Of a stretch of DNA of 64,000 nucleotides, positions 1-11,400 are shown piece after piece. Numbering within the stretch: position 1 is the first letter of the stretch; every line of letters starts with the position of its first letter. The position numbers and the translations under genes were made by a program. Origin of the DNA: Oasisia sp. SBJ-2009 (lineage: Eukaryota > Annelida > Polychaeta > Sabellida > Siboglinidae); NCBI GenBank assembly GCA_964017155.1, contig OZ024854.1, positions 69,192,754-69,256,753 of the forward strand. Direction: 5' to 3'. The notes under the pieces are model-generated. The model worked only from the letters and a program-made list of their open reading frames with translations, had not been told where the DNA came from and did not search any database.

Positions 1-2092
1 ACAAAACCAGAGATAGTGTGTGTGTGCTCGCGCCTGCCTACGTGCATATACGTATATGCACGCATATGTGTCTGCACATACATGCACATGCACATGCACA
101 TGCACATTTCAATGCAACGCGTCTGTACACTCAATATACAGTATATAGCCCTAGTTTCAAAATACATGATCAACTTGCCGAGACATACCAATGCATGCGA
201 CCACAATGGAGGAATGGCTGAGTTACCTGGCCTATGCAGTTAAGAGCGATACATCTGAGTCATGCATGCAGAGAACCTCCAACACAAAAATGTCATCGTC
301 AACGTTGAAATGACAGCAGTCTCTTCACTACATACAATCCAGAGCATTCTACACCACTTAAAATAGTAAGTTTGACTTCAGCATCATTTCAATGTCCAGG
401 TTTAATAAGTAGTCTTCAAATTGCCCATGCCCAAAGCATATGTCCTGATGCAGATAGTAACTCCTGTTTGTACCAACACAGTGTCACTCCAAAATAATAA
501 AGTTGATACATGGCATGCATTGAGTCTTGTTTAGACTAAACTAGACTAGAGTCAGCATGAATGATTCTGTTTTTTTTTTACAAAATAGCTCTCACAATGT
601 GCCAGCCATCATAACTTTGTTTGTGTCCCCTGTGTAAAGGTATACAATTACTAGCACCATATTTCATATTTGGCATATATTTACATTTTCAAGAACTTTT
701 TCACACATAACAGTGACCATTTGTGTACAAAACTACAATTCTCACACACCTCTGTAGCAGCAACATCATCTGAAATGCAAAAATGGCACCTAGCATTTCT
801 GTTGCCATGGAGCTTCCTAACCCAGTTATTAGGGCACAGAGCACTGTTGATTTTCCCATTGGCGGCCATGTTAACGTTTTGTCAGATTATAAGGAAACTG
901 GACCTGAGAAAAAATCTAAATTTTAACACAATCACTGCAGTCATGTCACTGATATGCTGATCAAATTTCGTCAAAAAAGCATATCTCAGGCTCTCTTAAA
1001 ATGCATGCATGTGTTCTGACCCTCAATATTGACCAAACTGAGCACGCTTTTCTGCATTCGCAGGGTCATGTAAGAAAAAATGGCTAAAAATCACTACGCC
1101 AACTACACTCTGCCTAACATGCGTCATTGCACTGCAGATATATCATAGCACTTAACCTACTGGTATGCCTGTCCTACGGTACTCATTTCACATTAATTTA
1201 TTTTTTCAAAATCTCAAATGACACAATTATTAAGGTACTACATTCGTATGGGTTACACCAGGAAGTCTAACTGTGCTCTGACCCCATTAACAGAAGTAGT
1301 CCTATTTGGTGCGACCATGTCGCTTGCAACTCCAAACAGCCTTCACCTTTCCTAGTGACGTCAACAGCGCTTGTGTCAGACAGACTGTGGACTGTACCTC
1401 CTGATAACTGACACAGTTTAGCGCTTTTGGTACATGCTAGAAATCAGTTGCAGTTTCACAATTGGATGATTGAATAAATTGGATTGGTCAGAAGTTCAGT
1501 AGTTGAGAACCGTGCATCTATATATAATAAAGAGGATTAGAAATGATTAATACAGTTTTTGTACTGATTCATCCGGTTTGGTTTTGACATAATTTTTTTT
1601 ATGAAAAGTGCAATGTTTATTAAGAAAATTAAGGAAAAAATTAAATTGCAGTGATTAATCACATGACAGCCAACTAGTGTTCCGGTTATGTTTCCTGACA
1701 GATTTACCTCCACGCTTGTTACACTGGGGTGTGTGGGTGGTTTATATAAGTTACATCACCAGCTGTGTCAGTTACTTAACCTTGTAAGCGTGTAGATGCA
1801 CTTTGCCCTGCTGTCAATCAGGGCCACGTTATATCCGGTGTCAAGTTCTAGCTGTGACTGAGAGAATTAATGTCTTCAGGCTTTTTACTGAATGTTACTC
1901 ATTTAATCAAAATCCATGTTTTGGCAAGTCATGTAAGCTTACAGATATATTTGAATGTTTTAATTGTAAACTTGTCTTGTAAGTATACTCTGTCTCATAT
2001 TATGAATGTTGGCATTTAGATATCAGATTTATGTTGCTTACTGTACAAACAGTGATTGCCATTAAAGAGACACGGAGGACACTAAAAAAGTA
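1..2092. other. Upstream intron of FRMD4 (no exon seen)
   Basis: AT-rich unique sequence with a short CACATG-type run near 79-106. I looked for a splice-flanked exon matching the FERM F1 lobe (the segment ending in a hydrophobic strand plus Cys-Val-Arg in vertebrates) on the plus strand from 1 to 5400 and found none, so this is most likely intron. Confidence 0.6.
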
Positions 2093-2094
2093 CA

Positions 2095-2400
2095 TTAAAG
2101 AGACATGGGGGACACTAAAAAAGTAAAGGCAAGTTCTTATATAGCGCAATATCCAGTCCTCAGGAACATTCAAAGCACTTTACACTTTACTTCCCTGACA
2201 GACCTGTTCACTCAGACACCATCTCGGCTTCTCTGGGAAGCATCCAGCCATATGCTACAATTAATGCGCGAAGTCTGCTCGTACACATATCCACCACTGT
2301 CTATAGCCAGGTACTCATTTATACAGCTGAGTGAACTGGAACAATGTAGAGTGAAAAAACTTGCCCAAGGTTTTAACATCCCAGCACAGGATGCTATGTA
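2095..2400 (+). mobile_element. Interspersed repeat of the '...TATAGCGC...CTTGCCCAAGG' type
   Basis: Contains the phrases TTATATAGCGCAATATCCAG, CAAAGCACTTTACAC and CTTGCCCAAGG in the order seen in a repeat common in mollusc and fish genomes. No coding capacity is evident; the open frame across it is incidental. Family assignment is from memory. Confidence 0.55.
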
Positions 2401-2727
2401 GTCCCTATGTACCCTACTTGTAAGTGTTGAGATGGTCGCCAGGCTATGTAGTCCCTATGTACCCTACTTGTAAGTGTTGAGATGGTCCCCAGGCTATGTA
2501 GTCCCTATGTACCCTACTTGTAAGTGTTGACATGGTCCCCAGGCTATGATGTCCCTGGGAATGTACCCTACATGTAAGTGTTGAGATGGCCCCCAGGCTA
2601 TATAAACCTATGTACCCTACTTGTAAGTGTTGAGATGGTGCCCAGGCTATGTAGTCCCTATGTACCCCACTTGTAAGTAGTGTTGAGATGGTCCCCAAGC
2701 TATATTGTCCCTATGTACCCTACTTGT
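2393..2727. repeat. Minisatellite, about 50 bp x 6.7
   Basis: The unit begins GCTATGTAGTCCCTATGTAC and repeats at 2393, 2443 and onward with small changes. Each unit holds CTTGTAAGTG, a perfect 5' splice-site hexamer. It lies in the first intron, directly after the interspersed repeat. Confidence 0.9.
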
Positions 2728-3085
2728 GACACTCTCCCTGGCCTAGGCTACACATTTTCTGACACCTCCTGTGTAAATGTGTTACAAACTGTTGCAGGTG
2801 TAACTGGGTGTGTTGTTTGATGTTTAGGTTGTGTAAATAACCAGGGTAATTAAATGACAATAAGAGGTGAAAGGAGGGTATATGGTGTCCCAGGAATGAC
2901 TGGGGTATTGATTTCTCTGTCAACAATGATGCCCTTTGTTCAAGGGTTTATGGTAATTTACCCCAACTCCAAATGGCTGGTATTCACAGAAAGGATGTGT
3001 GCTTTGAGAGACATCAGTGAAGTGGATGGACAGGGCCGGAGAAGGGACATGTCTGTGTGGGCCGTCATTAGCTGAATGTGTCATC

Positions 3086-3641
3086 TACATCTACTGCTCT
3101 ACATCTGCTCCATGGGCTCTACGTCTGCTCCATGTGCTCTATCTCTGCTCCATGGGCTCTACGTCTGCTCCATGGGCTCTACGTCTCTGCTCCATGTGCT
3201 CTACGTCTGCTCCATGGGCTCTACATCTGCTCCATATGCTCTATCTCTGCTCCATGTGCTCTATGTCTGCTCCATATGCTCTATCTCTGCTCCATGTGCT
3301 CTATGACTGCTCCATGTGCTCTACGACTGCTCCATGTGCTCTACGACTGCTCCATGTGTTCTATGACTGCTCCATGTGCTCTACGACTGCTCCATGTGCT
3401 CTACGACTGCTCCATGTGCTCTACGACTGCTCCATGTGCTCTACGACTGCTCCATGTGCTCTACGACTGCTCCATGTGCTCTACGACTGCTCCATGTGCT
3501 CTATGTCTGCTCCATGTGCTCTACGACTGCTCCATGTGCTCTACGACTGCTCCATGTGCTCTATGTCTGCTCCATGTGCTCTACGACTGCTCCATGTGCT
3601 CTACGACTGCTCCATGTGCTCTACGACTGCTCCATGTGCTA
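3086..3641. repeat. Minisatellite, 20 bp x about 27
   Basis: The unit is CTACGACTGCTCCATGTGCT with variants (CTATGT, CTATCT). Overlapping open frames here come from the repeat and are not genes. Confidence 0.95.
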
Positions 3642-3659
3642 CTTCATTTGTTCATCATG

Positions 3660-4650
3660 ACCACTGCCCTGTTAGGAGCACTTATTGCATGTTGGAAATT
3701 GACAGTTTCACCAAATATAACCCAGTGAGCAATAAATATGCATGATTTATGCACACATCAATTTTGTTCCTGCAAGAAATTGCTTCAGTTTATTGCAGCA
3801 TGAAAATGGCCTTGGACTGCCAAGTGTCGACTGAATGGATTTCAATTAATCTTCATAACAATATGGATTTTTGTGTATAGGAAATGTTTCAGTTATCACA
3901 TGAGGACCTAGTATTTGTTATTGTGTTTATTGGAGAGTATTGGTATTAAGGGTGTACATTAATGTTATATCTTAAAACAGTTTCTTTAAAAGAAATTCAT
4001 TGTAAGTATAATTGTTTTGTAAGACTAGATAACCTCACATGCCATATGGAAGCTCTCAGTTTTTTTGTGCCATATTAAAAGCATGAGTCTGCAACAATAT
4101 ACAAGCACTTAGTGTATAAACACAGTGGGCCGTTCGTTAACTTTGTTGTGGGGACTAGTGTGAATAGTTACCATTTCAACCGATAAAGTTTTGTTTTGAT
4201 CGTTTACATCATTGTGTATGTCAAATATATAGTTTGAGCCAGATGACTTTGTTGCCAGTTTGTAGACGTCCTTTGCTCACAGTGTCCTGTATATCTGCCT
4301 AAAGATGTATTTCGTATGAGATTCAGCTATTACCATGATGAGGCAGAAACTCAGATGGGGGAAAAAGTGTTAGTGAGCAGAAGATGAACTGATGAAGCTG
4401 AGTAGAAAATGCTGCTGCAATAAACAAGTTTATTTTTACATCTTTATTTGTGACTCAGACATGTGACACAATGTCATGACTCCGACATGTGACACAGTGT
4501 CATGACTCAATTCCTGGGACTTGTTCATGGTGTGTTATTTCCGTGACATTTCCTGTGCATAGACTTCCGTGAGCTGTTATTATTTCCTTGAGTCTCTGAA
4601 CATAGAAGAATTCAGTCGTGATTACCAAGCAACGTCTCATGCTTGTCTTA
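3660..4650. other. Unique intronic sequence
   Basis: AT-rich, many stops in all frames, no splice-flanked exon or repeat recognised. Confidence 0.5.
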
Positions 4651-4654
4651 GTGT

Positions 4655-5390
4655 TGTACTGTTGTCTCATGTTGTTGTACCGTTTGTTGTTGTTGTTGTA
4701 CCGTTGTCTCATGTTGTTGTACTGTTGTCTCATGTTGTTGTACTGTTGTCTCATGTTGTTGTACTGTTGTCTCATGTTGTTGTACTGTTGTCTCATGTTG
4801 TTGTACCGTTGTCCCATGTTGTTATACTGTTGTCTCATGTTGTTGTACCGTTGTCTCATGTTGTTGTACTGTTGTCTCATGTTGTTGTACTGTTGTCTCA
4901 TGTTGTTGTACCGTTGTCCCATGTTGTTGTACTGTTGTCTCATGTTGTTGTACCGTTGTCTCATGTTGTTGTACCGTTGTCTCATGTTGTTGTACTGTTG
5001 TCTCATGTTGTTGTACTGTTGTCTCATGTTGTTGTACCGTTGTCCCATGTTGTTGTACTGTTGTCTCATGTTGTTGTACCGTTGTCTCATGTTGTTGTAC
5101 CGTTGTCTCATGTTGTTGTACTGTTGTCTCATGTTGTTGTACTGTTGTCTCATGTTGTTGTACTGTTGTCTCATGTTGTTGTACTGTTGTCTCATGTTGT
5201 TGTACCGTTGTCTCATGTTGTTATACCGTTGTCTCATGTTGTTGTACCGTTGTCTCATGTTGTTGTACCGTTGTCCCATGTTGTTGTACCGTTGTCTCTT
5301 GTACTGTTTTCTCATGTTGTTGTACCGTTGTGTGATGTTGTTGTACTGTTGTCTCATGTTGTTGTACTGTTGTCTCATGTTGTTGTTTCT
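4655..5390. repeat. Minisatellite, 21 bp x about 35, ending on an exon acceptor
   Basis: The unit TTGTTGTACTGTTGTCTCATG alternates TACTG and TACCG, TCTC and TCCC. The last copy runs into TTTCTTTTTGTTGTAG, the polypyrimidine tract and 3' splice site of the exon at 5402. The unit length is a multiple of three and has no stop in the exon's frame, so the array is open in frame with the exon (repeating V-V-V-L-L-S-H). Confidence 0.95.
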
Positions 5391-5401
5391 TTTTGTTGTA
5401 G

Positions 5402-5486
5402 ATTCTTCATAGAGACTATTGCATACCTTAGAGACAACGCGACAATAGAACTATTCTTCCTTCAGTCCAAGCAAGCCGTCTACACG
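5402..5486 (+). CDS. FRMD4A: FRMD4 exon: end of FERM F1 lobe / start of F2
   Basis: Acceptor TTTTTGTTGTAG at 5390-5401, donor GTGAGA at 5487. It enters with two codon bases from the missing upstream exon and encodes 28 residues including DNATIELFFLQSK, near-identical to vertebrate FRMD4A (DNATIELFFLNAK). It ends in phase 0. Confidence 0.95.
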
Positions 5487-8400
5487 GTGAGAGTCCTTTC
5501 ACTTTCATTTTCAAATAAATGAGCAGTAGGCACCTTAAAGAAGCTCTGAATAAAACATCAGTGCTGTTTTGTTCCTTAGAACCTTGTTGCTGCAGGTACC
5601 AGTGGGAAGAGACAGTTCCCCTACCCCCCTACCCCCTACCCCCCCCCCCCCCCCCGGGTTATACAGTGGACAGACCTTTGGGGCAGCAGGACAGAGACGT
5701 TTCACACACAAATATTTTGTGAAATATGAGAATAAACAAATTGTTTACTTTTGTTTAGAAGGTATCAAAATTGATTGGCATTTTCTAAAGAACTATTTAG
5801 TAAATCAGAACAACAAAATGAATTTGTAAATCAAGTGAAAAGAACAGTTTACTGAGAATGTTTCTGGGTGTTTCAGGGCCAGATAGAGTGTGACAGTGAC
5901 ACAGCGTTTGAGTTGGCAGCCTACGCCCTACAAGCCTCCGACGGCAACTACAGCGAGTAAGTGACAGCGCCCCCTACTGGAAGGATTCAGTATCGGTTGA
6001 GTTAACACTTTTTTAAATGCAGTTATGTCATGCACAAGAATCTTAGTGTAAAATACAGAAACAACAATATTTACAGAAATATTAGTTTAAAAAAATTGAC
6101 ATTTAAATGTCTTATGTCTTGACAAGTTTTTGGTGCAGATATTTTTTGGATGCACATTGGTTATTTATCATTAATATAACTTGATTTGTTCATGCAATCA
6201 AAATGTAATCTACAGTACAAGTAAATGTATTTACCTGCTGAGGGGGTAGTGACATGTGTATCACAAAACATTGCATCGTTGGGTTCTGGCAGTGCACTAG
6301 GGCAGTACATGGGGGATCATTGGGCACAGCACCCCTCCCCCTAATACAGGGGGAGGGGTGCTGGGACCATGCACAGGAGCAGGAGATCCTACAGAACTTG
6401 TAGGGGGCAGGTTGGGCTTTTTACGCCATGTTTAACAATAACTAAGACCCCCCAACCCTGTACACATAGTATAGGGCTGGGGGTTCTAGTCATTGTCTTG
6501 TCAGGTCCTTTGTGTTGTGTACATGTACATTGAGGGCCTGGCTGATATTCAGTTGTTGCGGTGCTTTGTTCACACTGAGCCACGGAGCCAGGCGGCTCTG
6601 CCTGTACTGATGTTGGCGATAAAACATACAGCGATTCCTTTGATAATGAGTGTAGACAAGTGTGCCCTTAAAAGTGGGCTCATTTACTGCACAAACAAGA
6701 CAAGGAGTAATTGGCCTCAGTGGGACTACAAGGGTCAATACGTCAGTACCAGACGACTGGTGGAGAGAGTTCAAACTTTGTGAATGCACTTGTCTGTGGG
6801 CAAAAGGGAAAACTGGGTTGATCCCTAAAAGGATGTAGTTATATATGGTCAGTGGGTGAGGGATGCTGACCTGGGTCCCTGTTTAACAACTCAATGTCTC
6901 GTGGTCAAGACAGACCTTGTAGCCAGAAGCACAAACAATGACCGTTGTGATTATTACATGGGGTGTGTCAGTTGAGGTATATTGGGGTGAACTAGTGGGC
7001 TATTGGTGGTGATGTTATTATTAAGACTCATGTAAGGTTTTGTCCTAGTTTCACCTACCAGGTAGCTAATTAGTCATGTGGTTTATTATGTTAAAGTTTA
7101 ATTAAATGTAAATGTGTAGTTGTTACACCCAGCAGTCAAGTGTTGGAGTCCTCCGTCCCCTGCCACTGATGTCTCCTTAGCACTGTTTCAATACTCGTCA
7201 CAATTCTAACTCTTTCCATCAGTTTTATGTATCTTGATCAAGTGAACTTTGGCACTTTATTGAACAAGTACCAATATATAAATCATAGATGTTGTAGCTG
7301 CGTGTAATGGAGCAGTTCTGATGGTCTTTTACACAAAGTTTGACTCTAATCTTTTGTTGACAGCGACACAGCAGCAAAGAAATGCCTGAAGTCACTGCCA
7401 CTACTGCCTACTAGCGCCCTACAAGAACACCCCTCTATAGAATACTGGTGAGTCTTAAACTGTAAGTCTTAAGTCACTGCCACTACTGCCCACTAGCGCC
7501 CTACAAGAACACCCCTCTATAGAATACTGGTGAGTCTTAAACTGTAAGTCTTAAGTCACTGCCACTACTGCCTACTAGCGCCCTACAAGAACACCCCTCT
7601 ATAGAATACTGGTGAGTCTTAAACTGTAAGTCTTAAGTCACTGCCACTACTGCCCACTAGCGCCCTACAAGAACACCCCTCTATAGAATACTGGTGAGTC
7701 TTAAACTGTAAGTCTTAAGTCACTGCCACTACTGCCCACTAGCGCCCTACAAGAACACCCCTCTATAGAATACTGGTGAGTCTTAAACTGTAAGTCTTAA
7801 GTCACTGCCACTACTGCCCACTAGCGCCCTACAAGAACACCCCTCTATAGAATACTGGTGAGTCTTAAACTGTAAGTCTTAAGTCACTGCCACTACTGCC
7901 CACTAGCGCCCTACAAGAACACCCCTCTATAGAATACTGGTGAGTCTTAAACTGTAAGTCTTAAGTCACTGCCACTACTGCCCACTAGCGCCCTACAAGA
8001 ACACCCCTCTATAGAATACTGGTGAGTCTTAAACTGTAAGTCTTAAGTCACTGCCACTACTGCCCACTAGCGCCCTACAAGAACACCCCTCTATAGAATA
8101 CTGGTGAGTCTTAAACTGTAAGTCTTAAGTCACTGCCACTACTGCCCACTAGCGCCCTACAAGAACACCCCTCTATAGAATACTGGTGAGTCTTAAACTG
8201 TAAGTCTTAAGTCACTGCCACTACTGCCCACTAGCGCCCTACAAGAACACCCCTCTATAGAATACTGGTGAGTCTTAAACTGTAAGTCTTAAGTCACTGC
8301 CACTACTGCCCACTAGCGCCCTACAAGAACACCCCTCTATAGAATACTGGTGAGTCTTAAACTGTAAGTCTTAAGTCACTGCCACTACTGCCCACTAGCG

Positions 8401-11400
8401 CCCTACAAGAACACCCCTCTATAGAATACTGGTGAGTCTTAAACTGTAAGTCTTAAGTCACTGCCACTACTGCCCACTAGCGCCCTACAAGAACACCCCT
8501 CTATAGAATACTGGTGAGTCTTAAACTGTAAGTCTTAAGTCACTGCCACTACTGCCCACTAGCGCCCTACAAGAACACCCCTCTATAGAATACTGGTGAG
8601 TCTTAAACTGTAAGTCTTAAGTCACTGCCACTACTGCCCACTAGCGCCCTACAAGAACACCCCTCTATGGAATACTGGTGAGTCTTAAACTGTAAGTCTT
8701 AAGTCACTGCCACTACTGCCCACTAGCGCCCTACAAGAACACCCCTCTATAGAATACTGGTGAGTCTTAAACTGTAAGTCTTAAGTCACCATTACATGGG
8801 ATCAGTTGAGAGAGAGTGTGAGTAGACTGTCTTGTTATTACATGTGTCCACTCATGAGTCCAAGAGTCAAGACCACTCTTACCCTCTTACCCTCTTACAC
8901 TCTTACCCTCTTACACTCTTACACTCTTACACTCTTACACTGTTACATTATCAAGTTGCGGAATTAAGCTTAAGTTTTGTCCTCGATCATATGGCCAAGA
9001 TATTTTTAGAAATTGTCAAGATAATAAATGTAATAGATATCCTCTGATTTCAGTGAATTCTGATGGTAACAATTTGTTCACTCGGGCAATCAAAAGAATG
9101 GATATATGTACACAATAATTAAGTTCTTGTTAAAATCAACTATACTTGTTGATGCATACGTGGGAGTTTCACATGCGATGCCGAGAGCTGAACCTATTGT
9201 GTTGAGTCACAGAGATTAGGTGTACATTATCAGATCATAAATCAGTGTAACTGTTTCCTGTGTTGGCTGCCCAGTGCCAACAGCAGAGTCAGTGTCAGGG
9301 TCTGTCATCTAGGGTCACTGTCTACTGCCAGGAGGGCTTTGTCTAGGCCGCTTCTTACACAGCTATGGGCTGTGTCTGTGTCTGTCTGCGTCAGCAGTGG
9401 GGGCTGTGGGAAAGGGCTGCTTGTAGACTGAGTGAAGAAGTCCAGTGATATCACATTGACTGAGTGAAGAAGTCCAGTGATATCACATTGACTGAGTGAA
9501 GAAGTCCAGTGATATCACATTGACTGAGTGAAGAAATCCAGTGATATCACATTGACTGAGTGAAGAAGTCCAGTGATATCACATTGACTGAGTGAAGAAG
9601 TTCAGTGATATCACATTGACTGAGTGAAGAAGTCCAGTGATATCACATTGACTGAGTGAAGAAGTCCAGTGATATCACATTGACTGATTACAGCTAATTT
9701 CATGCAGCGTCTTCTCCTGTTCATTGGAATCACACCTTGTATAGTCTCCAGGAGCATGAAAACTGTCATGTGCTGTGAAATTCACATTTTAAGATGATTT
9801 TATCTCTTAATGTGTGCTGTTACTCATCTGTTTTATTTGCTCATGTTCAAATAATTGTTTAGCATTTTTGAAGAAGACCAAAATACTGACCAAACTACTG
9901 ATCAGATAGCTAAACTACTGGTCAAATGATCATGCTACTGTCCATAGGTGACATATTTTGAGTGTCATTTACTTGAAAACTCAATGCACGTTAGATGAAA
10001 GAACTCATAAAATGACAGGCAGTACGTAGAAAATGAGCTTTTTCTCCATCTAATGTGCATAGAATTTTGAAGTAAATGACACTAAAAATAAGTCACCTAT
10101 GGTCACTAGTGTGATCATTTGATCAGTTGTTTAGCTATCTGGACATTGGTCATCTATGGTCAGTAGTGTGGTTAGTAATGAGGTCATCTGGTCAGTTCTG
10201 TGGTCATCTGTGTTGCAGTGAGGAGCAGGTGCTAGGCTTCTACCGCAGTCTCACGGGTCAGTCTCGCGGCGTCGCCATCGTCAAGTACGTACAGTTACAT
10301 TCTCTGGAACAATCTCTTGTCATGAAGCGTGTTCTTGTGTATTCTATGTTGTTTTTAAAATCAATTCCCCTGAAAGGTTCTCTTCTAAAGTTTCAATTTA
10401 CTACAGGGAACCCGAAAAGAGGTATATATTTATTTCCATTCTATTGACTAATTATGTATTTATAAAGTATTCTCTTTCATGATGTGGAATAAATTGTCCT
10501 AACTGTATTTGCAGTGAAGGTTTATGTAATAACAGTCTTCTCTTAAGTATACTTTTATAAGGTGTATTTACTCACTTAAAATAAGTTACTCTCTTGAGGT
10601 GTAAGTGTACTTATAATGACACAGTCAAAGTCACCATTTGTCACACATACCCTTGTTGTTCTTAGTAATCACTTATTACAAGTATCAGACATCTGTTTTG
10701 CCCTTTGACCTACGTTTCCATTTAACAGTGCACTGTCAATTAAGTAAATAGCTTTACAATGGTTAGCTTTTGTGGAGCATTGGGAATGTGAAACAATTGA
10801 GAAACATATTTAGTGTAAAGACAGCAGTACAGCCATGTAATGTATGTAATGTGGGTATGTAAATACTACAACATTGACAGGAATGTAAAATACATAATTG
10901 TATTTGTGTAGAATTTTAGTGTATTCAGTACTTTTCTTGGCCTGATCTTTGTGTGTGTCTGTGTTCCTAGTAGTTGTCCTTTGTTATTTATCAACACAAT
11001 GACTTGTGTCTTTCCAATACCCACACATAATTAGCTAATTATCCTCAATTTTGTTGCTGCTGTAATTGTCAGTTGACCTAGATGTCTCGGTAATCAGCCG
11101 TAGTATCTGGATTGGTGAATAAATACTTGTCATTAATTTGGCACTGATCGCAGTTCTGAGCTAGGACGATATGGTGGACAAATTGTGGATGCACTTAAAA
11201 TAATGAATGATCCCTCATTGTCGAATTATGTCGATGGAGGCACAGATTGTGAGTGTTTATTCTGGGGTTATGGAACGGATCAGGACGGCAGTGTTGAGAT
11301 GCTCTACATCTCATTGGTCAGACAAAGTGACCAAGTCAACCGGAGTGAAACTGTCCACTCCAGAATGGTTGGTTGGTGTTGACTTGTCGCCTCGTGTCTG

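Noticed and set aside
3017..3745. Cys/Ser/Leu repeat frames
   Set aside because: Products of the 20-bp minisatellite, open in several frames.
1..5401. Upstream FRMD4 exons (FERM F1 lobe)
   Set aside because: Scanned for the expected protein segments and splice sites; none seen, so they must lie outside the window.
7389..8790. CRISPR-like regular array
   Set aside because: Units are directly adjacent with no spacers, in an animal genome, and match the neighbouring exon.
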